Shown here: piece after piece, positions 15,775-27,951 of the stretch | Position numbering within the stretch: position 1 is the stretch's first letter | Layout: each line of letters begins with the position of its first letter | Origin: Cichorium intybus | Taxonomy: Eukaryota; Streptophyta; Magnoliopsida; Asterales; Asteraceae | Direction of reading: 5' to 3' | Length of the DNA stretch: 64,000 nt | Assembly (NCBI GenBank): GCA_023525715.1 | Contig: CM042009.1 | Location: 129,448,145 to 129,512,144 of the forward strand | Notes under the pieces: generated by a model | Told to the model about the DNA's origin: nothing | What the model saw: only the letters and a program-made list of their open reading frames with translations | The model's database searches: none | Made by a program: the position numbers and the translations under genes

Positions 15775-16382
15775 AGACCTGCATTGGTGTTGTCACTTCA
15801 GCTGTCAGAAGTATCTTGGGAACACGTGAAGAACAGTTATGTGTATCAGGGGCAGCATGGGAGCAATGAATAGTCACTTCACGGCCTGTAAAGTGACTAG
15901 GTTCAGGCCTAGTTTGTCATTTTCTCTTCTCCGCCAAAAGACCTTGCGTGTCCAGCCTTCCATGTTTCGCTATTTATACATCTCGATCTCTACACAATGT
16001 AGCGTGTCGAAATATATATACAGTGTTCTAATTGAGAGCATTGTGTAGTGATAGTCATTTATCATATCTTGTATAACATTGAAGATTATCAATGTATATT
16101 TCTATCGATGCTCATAGTGGATGTAGCTCGACTCATTGTCGGGTGAACCACTTTATATCCTTGTGTTTCTCAGTCTCAATTTCCGTATTACTCACTAGTC
16201 TTGATAGTCAAAAATCGTCTGTCGAAGTGCTTGGTCGTGTTCGTTGGTGCTTCCGCTGCCCAACACCCTTCCCCCTGATGGGACATATGTGTGTGGGGAT
16301 CAACCTACACACACATAGGGGGTTTATTTAAGATTACCCTAATCCAAATCTTATGTAAGAAATATACACACTCTAAAACAAA
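15775..16382. other. repeat-like flank of the solo LTR, no gene
   Basis: It continues the sequence interrupted at 5229. GC content is higher than in neighbouring DNA and there is a TATTTATACATC box near 15970, so it may be part of an old LTR, but I cannot assign it. Around 16270-16325 there is an inverted repeat with arms near ATGTGTGTG and CACACACAT. Confidence 0.4.
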
Positions 16383-17033
16383 CACTGTTGTAAAACTCGG
16401 CCAACTCAGTCGAGTACTCGGACTCGGCCTCTTACTAAGACGAGTTAAGCCGACTCGGCCAAAAAAACTCGAAAATCGGTCAAGATCGGTCAAACTCGGT
16501 TCTACTCGAGTCAAACCCGGTGCTACTCGGGCCAATCTCAGTAAAAATCGGTCCAACCCGGAGCAACTCGGTAAAACTCGGTCAAACACGGTCAAACCAA
16601 TCAAACTCGGTAATTTTGACTTTTTTTAGAAAAAATAGATAATTATAATTGTTAAGTAATTTTTTTAACATATATCATATATTTAGTTATTTACCAAAAC
16701 TTTTTTATTTTTAATTAATGTAAATTTGATCGAATAAACAAAAAATACTAATGGTTAAATGATTACTCTAATATTAAAGAATGGATATCAATTTTTAAAA
16801 TGGTTAACTACTTGTCTACTTTAACAATTGAAATTGTATATTTTTATTATTATTTCAACTACTTTTGTTATGAAATTCAATCAACTTATGAGTTTTGACA
16901 TATATATAATTTCCCTAAAATATTTCTCTATAATTTATCAAATCCGAGTACTCCCATAGTATTCTCCGGGTAATTCGAGTTCGCTACTCCCAGTCGGCCG
17001 GACGAGTACCGAATAGCGATTTCCGCAACACTA
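16383..17033. mobile_element. degenerate hAT-like MITE rich in ACTCGG repeats
   Basis: The termini CACTGTTGTAAAACTCGG (left) and TAGTGTTGCGGAAATCGC (right, other strand) are similar, and the adjacent 8 bp (AAAACAAA, AAAATAGA) match at six positions. The left third is a degenerate tandem of ten-base units around ACTCGGTCAA. The right end again carries CGAGTACTC phrases. These points suggest an old hAT-type MITE, but the duplication is imperfect. Confidence 0.45.
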
Positions 17034-18900
17034 AAAATAGATATATTGAAAGACACAAAACATATATATACGACATAGACACAAAAAGTCAAAAAAAAAT
17101 AAATAGAAACACAGAAAGTCAAAATGTCAAAAAGAAAAACAGAAACAGAAACGTAGTTTAAACAAAATTGGTCCATGACTAATCAAACTTTTTTCAGAAC
17201 TTGTCCTTGTCACAAAAAAATCGCAGACTGTCACAATCACAACCCAAAAAAATTGAATTTAAAGAAAATTGGTCCATGACTCATAATTCTTTTACACAAT
17301 TCGTCTCTGTAAAGGACTGAATATTTATTCAAATCATATGTAAGAAATCTACACACAAATATATCGAAACACGGAAAATAGATACAAATTCATAAACACA
17401 AAAAATCACAAAAAACAAAAATAGAAACACAGAAACGTAGTCATAATGACAAACAAAAAGTAAAAATAACTCAAATATAAACAAAAAATCACAAACAAAC
17501 AAATGTAGTTGGAAAGAGAGAAACACAAATGTGTTGAAAAACAAAGACATTATTTAAGAAACATATTGTCACAAACATACAGTCAAAAAGAAAAACTCTA
17601 TAAAAGCTCAATACAATCAATAGAAGAAGTAGATAATTATACTCACGTGAACTTCAGGATTTCAAGAAAAAGGTTTGTGATTAATGTCGACGATGATTGC
17701 TGTGCAACAGGCTATTTAGTTCTAATCATGAATCATAAATATCGATATACTGAAAAAGGTTTATGATTTAAAGATAATACATTTGAAATCCTTTATTATT
17801 TGCATAATTTGATTGAAATTCAAATGAATTGACAAATTATATAAGGTAAATACATATTTGTAGAGATTCAAATTAATGATATATAATTGATTTGATTGAT
17901 TCCATGATTATAGGAACCATTTGGGAAAAGAACCAGATGCACTGGACACCCTTCTTTATCATTTGTATAGTTTTGATATAATATGTTAGAATTTGAATAT
18001 TCATTTTATTAATATAAGCGTGAATCATCTATGTTGATTGAAATGAAATTGTTTTGAAATGTACATATAAAATTACAATTTAAATAAAAAAATAAGAGAA
18101 AATTCAATTATTTATATGGAGAGAATTCATGTCATTCATGTCAAAGAGAAATATATGAATCAAGTGAAACTCAAACAGAAAATGATTCTATAATCAGCAA
18201 TCAGAAATAAATAGAAGTAATTAAACAAAAGTAATGTGGGGAATCAAATAAAATATAAAGCTTACAATAACAAAAACTATAACCCAAATAAATTGTTAAT
18301 GGATCTTCTTCATCTTTGTCATGGATCCGTATTGGAAATTCGTCTTTGTCATTTGTATAGTTTTGATATAATATATTAGAGCTTAGATATTTCTTTTATT
18401 AATATGAATGTACATCACAGAAATAATAATAAAAAATTAACATCGAGAATCAAAAACAAAAATGAACATTAAAAATATTAGAAAATGACTTGAAATTGTA
18501 ACAATCTATTGATTTTGTTCATTTTCTTTTTTTATACATCATTGACCATCAAACAAACCTGTTGACATTGTTCATTTTATATCATAATGATATAATATTA
18601 ACACTTTCAACAAGGTCCATGATCAATAATATTTAAAAAAAAAAAAAAAAACAGAGTTTTAACTAAATCTGAACAAAATTAGTTATTTTCCCTGATTAAA
18701 TATGGCTATACAATTCACATTAGACTGATTCTTATACTTGCTATATTAAAACGATGAATTTCAAATTACCTCCAAGACACTATGGGCTTGAATGATGGGA
18801 AGGTTGGTAAGCCAAAAAAAATATAGAACGGGATGAATACATTACCCTGTTCGTCGTATGAAATTTCTTGCACCAAACCAAGAAACCATCATCACTGCCA
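17034..18900. other. AT-rich intergenic DNA with small dispersed repeats
   Basis: No gene is seen. The phrase AAAATTGGTCCATGACT occurs near 17166 and 17268. A block of about 70 bp starting ATTTGTATAGTTTTGATATA occurs near 17960 and again near 18350. A poly-A run lies at about 18635-18650. Confidence 0.5.
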
Positions 18901-19880
18901 CGTGGTTGGAACTACTCTATTTCTTCATCTCTCTTCTAATTTCAGATTGTCTCCATTGTGTGTGCCCTAAATCATTCCTGATCATAGATAGCACTTGCAG
19001 GTAACAGACGTTGCCCTCAGCCAGAACTGTCTGTAATCGTGTGCGTAAGAGACCGCCAATACGATCGTCCTCAACGTCTTCATTAGTATTTCGTTCCTTC
19101 GACTCGTTGAATTCAATTAATCCCATTTATAGAGGATCATACCCTAATAGCTACATAAGGTAATAATTACGCATTTGTCTATAATGATTTCTTGTTGAAA
19201 TTCTAAAATAGGTGTTGAAAACGTTGCATTTTGCGGGATTTTGAATGTGAAAAATAATCCAATTCGGTGATCGTAATGCTTTTTGGCTCCTGGATTGTGT
19301 TGTTTTAGAAGTTCGGATATTTATTACTCAATTATCCCCTGTTTTTGGATAAACCAGATCATGAATGAAGTGTATGTATTTGCTTAGATGAATGTACGGA
19401 GCATATAGTGCCACCTCCATTAACGGAGATCTGTATCTGTTAATTTTCATTATAAATCGAAGTCTCCAACCTTGTGGCGTTATCACCATTGCATCATGCA
19501 TTGAGCTACTTGTACAGTGAAGTACCAGTCCATTAGCTTTCTTCTTTCATTGCTAGATTCATTTTCATCCAGCTTACCCTGCAAACACGATCATATTCAT
19601 TTTCAGCATTAAATGTTTGGCACTTTTTATATAAATTCAGTAGGGGAACAGATGTGGATGTTTTACCTAACATTATTAACTCATGAACTACCTTGAAAAG
19701 TCTACTTTTATAATCACTTAAGATTTTGTTCTAATCATGTCATTCTTCCATGTGTCAGATTAAACAAAAGGTTGCTGATCTCAAAAATACCTAAACCCCA
19801 ATTTGTTTATACAAACAACAATATATATTTAATATTTCATCCCCAATCAAAGATGGTTCTTTGAGGGTTTATAAGCATTA

Positions 19881-19964
19881 ATGGGGGAAAATGGGAAGTG
19901 TTATTCCCATTTCCTTCTTCTACAAAAGAACGCCTGCCTTCAAAAACCTTTGAAAACGCAATGA
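19881..19964 (+). promoter_or_regulatory. upstream ORFs and likely displaced start of the IQM gene
   Basis: Two ATGs precede the usable start. The one at 19881 opens a 27-codon frame whose TGA overlaps the main ATG as ATGA (19961-19964). The one at 19891 opens a 20-codon frame ending at 19953. From 19898 the main frame reads LFPFPSSTKERLPSKTFENA. If one A near 19896-19897 were absent, the ATG at 19891 would read MGVLFPFP straight into the main frame, matching the MGV-type start seen in IQM proteins. Confidence 0.55.
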
Positions 19965-22794
19965 CAGAGTCAAACGTGGTGGGGCCCGAATCACCATTGC
20001 CTGAGCCTCTTATGGATCGTGATCTTGCAGCATTAAAGTTGCAGAAAACGTATAAAAGTTTCAGAACAAGAAGACAGTTAGCTGACTGTGCAATACTTGT
20101 TGAGCATAGATGGTTAGTTTTTTATTTTCTTGCAATGGGTACAAATCTTAGATTATAAATTGAAATCTTTGATTATGTAGGTGGAAGCTTCTAGATTTTG
20201 CTGTGCTTAAGTGTAGCTCGGTATCATTTTTTGAAATTGAAAAACCAGAGACTGCTGTTTCACGTTGGTCAAGAGCAAGAACACGAGCTGCAAAGGTACA
20301 TATTTTTGGCAATTTTCTGAATTAACCATTTAACTTTATTTTTTCCATTCAAGCCATAACAGTTTCAGATTCTTTTCCAAATTAATCATTTTGACGTGAT
20401 GTTGATATAACAATTGATATTGATATAAGATCTTCAAATTGTTGATTTGGAAAATTACAAGTTAAACCTGATATAACAAAATTACCCATGAAAACATCAA
20501 AATGATTGATTTGGAAAAATGTCGCTAACTTTTACGGTTTAATCAAAAAAAAAAACGTATTCGTGGTTAAAACGCAAAATTGTCCAAAATATAATGGTTA
20601 TTCTTTAATTTGACCTTAATAATATATAGAATAGTGTTAAAACTATAACTTGTATCTACATATGATATAAAAAAATCATATAAAAATTCATTACATTCCA
20701 ATAGGCCAACAAAAAATGTAATCATGGATTCCATTACTTTGGTAATTTCGTTTATTTGTTATTTCATTCCATCCAACCAAACAGACCCTAACTTTATGTC
20801 TCAAAAATTGTAGGTTGGAAAAGGCTTATCACATCATGCAAAAGCATGTAAACTAGCCTTACAACATTGGCTAGAAGCAGTAAGTTTTTCAATCTTATAT
20901 CTTTATTTATCTTTTTCGTGATTAAATCTAGTAATTTAATTTCATTTTTTTATGAAAATAGATCGATCCGCGACACCGTTACGGTCACAATCTTCATTTT
21001 TATTATGTCAAATGGCTTCATTGCCAAAGTAGACAACCATTCTTCTATTGGTAAGATCAAATCTCACCAAAAACAAAAAGAAAAAGAAAAACATAGATCA
21101 ATAATTAAACTAAACATTATAGTTTTATGACACAATCTTAGGCTTGACATAGGGGAGGGCAAAGAAGTCAATCTTGAAAGATGCCCACGGTCAAAGCTTC
21201 AACAACAATGCATCAAGTATCTAAGTCCCGTAAGTTCTAGATAATTCTTGTACGTGGGTTCATTTTCTTTATGCAAAAAATAATAATAATAACGTTCTCT
21301 TATTGTTTATAGATAGAAAGGGAGGGTTATGAAGCTACGGTTGAAGACGGGAAGTTTATTTATAAATTGAGCAAGAAGCTTATTGATACGCGTGAGCCCA
21401 CCGGTGTGAAGTGGATATTTGTTTTAAGTACTTCAAATATTTTATATGTCGGGATGAAGCGCAAAGGCAAATTTCAACATTCGAGCTTTCTTGCTGGTGG
21501 AGCTACATTGTCTGCTGGACGGTTGGTGGTTATAGACGGTATCCTCAAGGCATGTCTATATAACTAAATTTGCACCGGTCAGGTCCATCTGACCGGTGCA
21601 TCACACGTCATCTGATATCAGAAATTTCTTCTGATATCAGATGATAGATTTGATATAGTTTAGAAATCATACTCTTAACGATGATTTCTTTAACTTTTGA
21701 TAGGCTGTCTGGCCTCATAGTGGACATTACCTCCCAACAAAAGAAAACTTTGAGGCCTTCATATCGTTTCTTGAGCAACACCAAATTAATATCCAAACTA
21801 TTAAGGTACAATAATTAATCATGATAATTAATAAAGATTTATGTCTTTTTATCCGGGGTAAAATCTTTTTTTTTCAAGAATTATACCAATAATATCGGTT
21901 TGTCGTTAGGGCATGGTCAAATGATTATTTTTAACATAGTTGGTTCCAATATGATATATACTTTCAAGTCTTACTAGTTTACATGTGGGTCAGCTTAAGG
22001 GTTGCTGGAAGAATAACTTTTTTGCCAAAAAAAAATTATTTTGATTATCAAGCTCAAATTTAATGATGTAAAATTTATAGAAAAGCCCGGATGACGAGGA
22101 AGAAGTATGCCATGAAAAAAAGACGGGATACGAAATGCGGAACAGTGTATCAGAGCCCGATTTCTCTCGAGCTAAAGAAGAAACCAAATCCAAATACCGA
22201 AACGATTCCAAACCACCAAGGGAGAGGTCCGGGACTTGTCCCCCATTTACAACAAATTCAAACACAAATATCACCACACCCGAACTCCCAAAAAAGGAAG
22301 ACATCATTTTATCCTTCCAAACTTTTGAATCCCCAACGGGGCCCACACCCGAACCCGAACATGAACAAGAACACGAACACGAACATGATCACTCATCGGA
22401 TGATGATCATGATGAAACAACTGAAAAAATGTTGTCAAGTATTGAAATTATGGTGTCAAAACGGAATCTTTTTGATCCCGGGGAAGAAGGGGATGAGTTT
22501 CCGATTTCCGAGGAGAAGATTATGGAGAGGATAAATTCGCATAAAGAAACAAAGTCTTTTCAATTGGCTAAACAGCTGAGCTGTCGATGGTCAACGGGTG
22601 CGGGCCCACGTATCGGGTGTGTACGGGACTACCCTACGGAGTTACAGTTTAGGGCTCTTGAGGTGTGCTTGTCACCCAAAAACTCTCTTTGGAGATTTGG
22701 GTATAGCAATTGTGAGAAAAGTATTAGGAGGAGAAAAAGCTATTCTTTGGCAAATATAGAAGAATTTTCAAGAAATCTTGAAAGTTTAGACTAG
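19961..22794 (+). CDS. IQM-family calmodulin-binding protein
   Basis: Plant IQM proteins bind calmodulin through one IQ motif and act in calcium-linked stress and hormone signalling. Exons: 19961-20112, 20181-20295, 20814-20879, 20962-21050, 21142-21229, 21313-21549, 21704-21805 and 22081-22794 (TAG), 520 aa with consistent phases. The IQ-like helix LQKTYKSFRTRRQL is at residues 27-40. The conserved core follows: VSRWSRARTRAAKVGKGLS, ALQHWLEAIDPRHRYGHNLH, FYWLDIGEGKEVNL, WIFVLSTSNILYVG, FQHSSFLAGGATLSAGRLVV and AVWPHSGHYLPT. The last exon has a His/Glu/Asp-rich stretch, then SFQLAKQLSCRWSTGAGPRI and GCVRDYP typical of the family C-terminus. Intron 6 uses a GC donor. The start at 19961 is the first in-frame ATG; an upstream 1-nt shift may have removed about 23 residues. 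HST lies tail to tail 415 bp downstream. Confidence 0.93.
21550..21703 (+). other. GC-AG intron in the IQM gene
   Basis: The exon ends ...ATCCTCAAG and is followed by GCATGT. The next exon starts after TTGATAG with GCTGTCTGG, joining LK to AVWPHSGHY as in the family. No GT donor keeps the frame. The intron also holds inverted repeats: CACCGGTCAG with CTGACCGGTG, and two TCTGATATCAGA palindromes. Confidence 0.8.
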
Positions 22795-23209
22795 GAATGA
22801 CATTATAGGAATTCTTTTTTTTGTAATAATATGTTTTGGTTCCTTTTTTTCAACTTATCACTTTTTACTTTCAACTTGTTTTGCTAGTATATATTGTTTT
22901 GTCGCATGTGTTTCATATGCGTGATTGTGGTTCGAATTGTTATTGTTGTTGCATTACTTGTTTCCACTCTTAATAAATATAAATACTTTGATAAAACTCT
23001 TGTTAAATACCATTACAACATTTCTCAAGAAACATCAAGAATTGATGCAACAAACAAGGAGTTGACTTTCATCTTTCTTTAAGACAAAAAAGTCAACATT
23101 TGTTGAAGTCTCATATGGTTACATTTGTAACAAGGATAATTTATACATTTTAAGCCGTTTTTGGGTGTATATCACTCGATATAACGAAAAATATGTTACA
23201 TAAAGAAAA

Positions 23210-25519
23210 TTAGATGAAAGGAAATATGATGTACTCTGCATAAAATAAATTCCATATAAAACGGTAGTACCCTGCTATCGCCTCCTGCAAGTGACAGTGG
23301 TTGGATGGTTAAATCCGGTAAAAGGTACAACTTTTAATGCATGAAATACAAGTCATTATAGCATGGCTCAAAAAACTATTATCTACAACCATTCAGGATT
23401 TTGGAGAAAAAAAAAAGTATTACCTGGGTGTAATTGGCACGCTCAAGTACCCATGCCTGCATTTGTATTGTAAAGTTATCCATAAAAATTTTCATAAAAT
23501 TGAAGTAATATATTTGATATGTAAAAAAAATTAGTTAGTAAAAGAAAATAAAAGTTAAAAAACCTGGAAAATCAAACCGGAAGCCAAGATGGTATGTAAT
23601 GGTATCATCAAGGTGCTCCTGAAAGCCTGCATTTTATTAACCATAATTTTAAAAAAATATATGAGATTTCTGTTACTTTCCCCATTAAACTTTCATATTT
23701 TTTTAATGTCACAATTATTTTAATATAAAAAGTGTTCACCTGAGGCAAGTAGAATGCTGCCACTATGGAACCAATATAATTCATCATAAGAAGCCCAGAC
23801 CCTAATAAAGCAATATTTCGTACTCCAAGTTTTGTTGCAAAAGTAGAAATCTGAAACCTAAAAAAATATCATAATTATTTAAAAAAAACAACAAAAGAAT
23901 AAGAAATCCAAAATGAGATTATAAATTTCAACTTACTTTCGGTCACCCTCTACATCAGGAAGATCTTTAGTAATGGCAATTACTAACGCAAATAATGTCA
24001 CAAATGTTGTTATAAAAGCTACTGGCGAACTGCAAAAAACAAAATAAAACTTTAAATCATACAAAAAGAAAATATTGTGAGTTTTATGGGACATTTAAAA
24101 AAGACTGTTAGATAAAAACAAATGTTTTTAACCTCCATTGAAATGTTAGTCCTAAAGCAGCTCTCACAGCATAATATACACCAAAATTTAGAAGAAAGCC
24201 TCTCACCTGAAGAAATTACATAAAGCTTTAAGTAGGTTGCTATATCTTTATTAATTTAAAAAAATTGTAGAAAAATTTACCGTGGCAATTATAAGAAAAG
24301 CTGCAACGGGAAATCTTTTCATGCGAAATGGTGGGACAGAATAAATGGTGCCAAGAAAAAGACCAAGACAGTAAAGGGAAGTGATAAATGGGCCAAAATT
24401 CATCCCGACGATGATAACACCAAGTGCTGCAAATGATAACACCAAAAACCATGCTGATTGAACGGAAAGATCTCCAGCAGCAATTGGTAGATAGGGTTTG
24501 TTTACCCTGTAAATTTAAACGGAAATCAGATAAGAATAGAGGTAAACCACACATTTTAATGATTATGCAATGCTTACTTATCGATTCCGATATCATAGAT
24601 TTGATTGATGCCGACTATGTAACCGTTTCCACATATCAGAGCGATGAGGCCGGAGAATGCCTTGAATAGAAGTGACCATTTGATGAGATTTGGGTTTTCG
24701 AGGAGTGCTCTTGTTACTAGAGACCTATTGAGAGAATTGAAGAGAATATGTGTTAGTTTAGATGTTATGAAGCTTGTGATTGAAGGTTGTTTGATGAATA
24801 AACGGTTACAAGGATCCTAATGATGTTCCACGAATTGTGTGGGGTCTCAGAAATCTCCAAAATGCGTCTTTGAAATCTGCAACTTTGTTTAATGGCGGAT
24901 CGGATTCAGCAGCACCAACTTGACTGCAAGCCTGTTGGTTGTTCACTAAATTATGAAGCTTAAATCCCTTGTAATTTATTCAAAAGCTCGAAATGCAATG
25001 CGAACAGGAATCCAGAATCAAATTCCTCAATCGAAAATCAAAATTAGCAAGAGCTAATAGTGGATAAGTAAAATAAAAATAATTAATCGATTTTGATTGT
25101 TACCCCCACTATTCCCAAATTTTTGAGCTCGATTTTACTACTTTCAACTTCAAATCCGCTACGGATTATTCAGATATAAATTATAACAGATATCATCCAC
25201 GCCCAAATTAAGCTTCACAGCAGCGATCACGTGAAATAGATAAATTCCGGAAAGATAAAAGAAATACAACTAATACATGAGAAATCCCGGAAGTTAGCAA
25301 TGAAATTGAACATACCGTGATGGCGAATTGCTTTGGGTATTTGTTCGAAACGGGTTTGAAGCTTCTTTTGGTGCCGTAGAAGTTGGTTGTTAGAGTTGAG
25401 GTGTCAGGGAACTTGAAAACTGTATCGTAGAATTTGCATTTGGTGTTTACGGGGGATTTTCTGTAATGTAGAGATGTACCATAAGCTCGAAGGGAAGAAG
25501 ATGAGAGTGATAACTCCAT
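23210..25519 (-). CDS. HST: homogentisate solanesyltransferase, plastoquinone-9 biosynthesis
   Basis: UbiA-family membrane prenyltransferase of the plastid envelope. It joins homogentisate to solanesyl diphosphate in plastoquinone synthesis. Exons, minus strand: 25519-25316, 24931-24810, 24724-24578, 24506-24281, 24206-24133, 24029-23937, 23857-23740, 23626-23564, 23456-23424 and 23284-23210 (TAA). All are GT-AG and sum to 384 aa, close to the Arabidopsis length of 386. The N-terminal ~70 residues are Ser/Thr/Lys-rich, as in a chloroplast transit peptide. The core starts CSQVGAAESDPPLNKVADF, then FWRFLRPHTIRGTSLGS. The two Asp motifs are NQIYDIGID (149-157) and KDLPDVEGD (279-287). NFGPFITSLYCLGLFLGTIY and PPFRMKRFPVAAF distinguish HST from homogentisate phytyltransferase. 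An in-frame ATG at 25570 could add 17 residues; the one at 25519 is preferred because it opens directly onto the transit peptide. No lesions are seen. Confidence 0.95.
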
Positions 25520-26032
25520 TGTGAGGGGGAGAATGAACTCGTGGTGCTTTTTGTTTGCGCTTTTTTGCAAGTGTACCCTTATAATTTATAAATTGGTCGT
25601 CCTTTTGCTTTAAAGGGAACCCTCTTGTTCTGTGCAATTTCTTCACCCCACTGATTTATTGAACGTCTCGCAAAATATTGAAACTAAGGCCATCTCCAGT
25701 ACATTAAACTTATAAGGCCATGGGGAGTATCCATGTTATAGCAATGGTGTTAACACCAAAAAATGATGTCACGTCAGCATCACCTTTAACACCAAAAGTG
25801 GAGGTGTGCTGGTGTTATTGCAAGTGGTATTATAACTTTTTCTTTTTTTTTTTCTTTTTTTTGGTAACCGAAAATACAAAAATAATATAGTTAATTGATT
25901 TTTTTTTTTCACAATAAAAATACCATTTAATTTAAAAACACACAAATTACAAAATCCTAAAAATTTAAAAGCAACATTAAAAATAAAAAGAAATTAGTTA
26001 AATAAAACCAAACCAAAAAAATCTAATAAATA

Positions 26033-27429
26033 TCATTGATGTCGTTGAATGGGGGGGGGGGGGGGGGGGGGTTCATTGAAGTCATCCGAACCGCCTGCGT
26101 TGGCCCAAAGATCTTCAGTCAAATCTTGTCGAAGCCTATGATACGTGTCTTCATCATAAAGCTCTAACATTTTGTTGTAATACGCATCCGAACGCATTTG
26201 AATTGTTGCAGCTGGCTGAAGAACATCGTTCGGATTATACGTACAAATATTACGTCCATTCTCTTCTATCATCATGTTATGTAGAATGAGCACCGCGTAC
26301 ATCACCTTCTGTATTTTTTTATCATCCCATGCTCGAGCCGGGTATTTTAGAATGTGTCATTTCTCTTTTATTGCTCCAAAACCCCTTTCTACGTCCTTCC
26401 GTGCAGACTCTTGTCGCTTCGTAAAATATTTTCTGTCCTCCTCAATTGGATGTTGATACGCTTTGACCATCGTTGAGTATCGCGGATATATCTCATCAGC
26501 AAGATAGTAACCATACTTGTAGTTGTGTCCATTCACAACGAAAGGACACTCGGGTGCTTTGCCGAGCAAATATTTGTTGAATATCGGCGATGAATTAAGA
26601 ACATTTATGTCATTGTTAGACCCCGGCATACCGAAGTAAGCATGCCAAAACCAAAGATCTTGGGAAACAACGGCCTCTAGCATGATCGTTGGGTGTCCGT
26701 GGTCACCGCGTGTGTAAAGGCCTCGCCACGCGTTTGGACATCGTTCCCATCGAATGTGAGTGCAATCGATACTTCCAAGCATTCCTCTAAAACCATGCTT
26801 CTCGTAATGAAACGCGTATAATTGCTCTACATCACTTTTTGTTGGTATGCGTAAGTAAACGGGACCATAAAGTTGTATCACGGCTTCACAAAAGTTATAC
26901 GTACTTTCTCGGGCTACTCTCGCCGACATCTTCAAATACTCGTCCAACGAGTCCGGCGATACGCCCAAAGCCAATTGTCGAAGTGCGGCCGTCATCTTTT
27001 GATATGTCGTGAACCCCCGCCTCTTCCGACCATCGTACCTCAATTGAAAGCGTGGATAATGAGCATTCAAATCGGTAGCTATACGAATGAATAAATTCTT
27101 CGTCAAGCGATAACGGTTACGAAAAGTGTTATCATCGTACAAACAATCGTCGTTGAAGTAATCGGCCATTAGACGCTCGTGTGCGGCTAAACGATTTCTA
27201 TTTTTTGTTTTCTTGTAAGCTTTGCTCGGACATGCGTCGGGGGTTCTACCAACGTCGTCAACACACTCGTAGCAACTTCAATAAAATGTGGAATAAACAT
27301 GTCGTCGTCCGAAGAGGAAGAATCGGAAACCGGCATTTCATCGTTGAAAACCAGCGTTTCGTCATCGGAGCCGGACATTTCTTCATCGGAAGAGAATTCG
27401 AAGTAAATATTTGTTGGGAGAGGATCCAT
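26033..27429 (-). pseudogene. Harbinger (DDE_Tnp_4/HARBI1-type) transposase, broken
   Basis: Three pieces on the minus strand form one protein. 27429-27187 is an acidic Asp/Ser-rich N-terminus. A 1-nt shift in the A-rich stretch near 27200 moves to the frame of 27169-26357, which encodes the catalytic core with DNTFRNRYRLTKNLFIRI, GMLGSIDCTHIRWERCP (first Asp), MPGSNNDINVL (second Asp) and DVERGFGAIKEK (Glu region). A TGA at 26357-26359, where family members have Trp, splits off the tail, which continues HILKYPARAWDDKKIQ and ILHNMMIEENGR to a stop at 26033. A run of 21 G (26051-26071) encodes a proline run just before the end. The gene is inactive unless read through. Confidence 0.92.
26051..26071. 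repeat. poly-G homopolymer (21 G)
   Basis: An uninterrupted run of 21 G on the plus strand encodes a proline run on the minus strand at the transposase C-terminus. Its length is likely unstable and it could form a G-quadruplex. Confidence 0.95.
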
Positions 27430-27951
27430 TTTTTTAGAGAGTATTTTGTAAAATAGAGTTGTGAAAAAAAATGTAGGAGTAGTAAGTATTTATAGGAAAA
27501 AAATCTTTTTTTTTAAACCCTCAACGGCTATATTGCAACGGTCACAACACCGTTAACCCGCGTGGTAGTGACCACGCCCTATCACGGATGGCGCACAACG
27601 GACACTCGGGGGTGGTGTTCACATGGCTATGGCGGCGCCATAGCCTTTGGCGCACAGGATAACGGGGGTATACCCCAAGGCCTAAGAGTTTAATTGATTG
27701 TCACATCCACATTCCACTTACTATTTTATTTTACCTATTAAACTCTATACTCCATTAAACTCTACTCTAAGTTTAATGGATACCCACTTTAAGTAAAATT
27801 AAATACAAAATGAATTGATTTTTCTCATGATACGGTTCAATGGTCATACAACTCTCATTCAATAAATGCCTCCTACAATGGTGGGTTTAATCTATTAAAT
27901 GCCACATCACCCATTAAACCCTTCATTGAATCCCCATTGGGGATGGTCTAA

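Larger units (their letters stand above)
25716..27682 (-). mobile_element. PIF/Harbinger DNA transposon, nested
   Basis: 1,967 bp. The termini follow GGCCWTGGGGWRTAYCC at both ends in inverted orientation and continue to GTTAT, with TAA duplicated on both sides (25713-25715, 27683-27685). It encodes a Harbinger transposase on the minus strand but no second, Myb-like ORF2, so it lacks a protein normally needed for transposition. The transposase is also broken. Confidence 0.85.
25688..27948. mobile_element. Tourist-like MITE interrupted by a Harbinger transposon
   Basis: Outer element about 291 bp long without its insert. The termini GGCCATCTCCAGT and, on the other strand, GACCATCCCCAAT match at 10 of 13 positions. 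A TAA duplication flanks it (25685-25687, 27949-27951). Sequence on both sides of the insert carries TTTAA-rich stretches typical of Tourist elements. It has no coding capacity. Confidence 0.7.

Noticed and set aside
18917..19126. 69-codon minus-strand frame upstream of the IQM gene
   Set aside because: No recognisable motif and no supporting context; it more likely overlaps the IQM leader.
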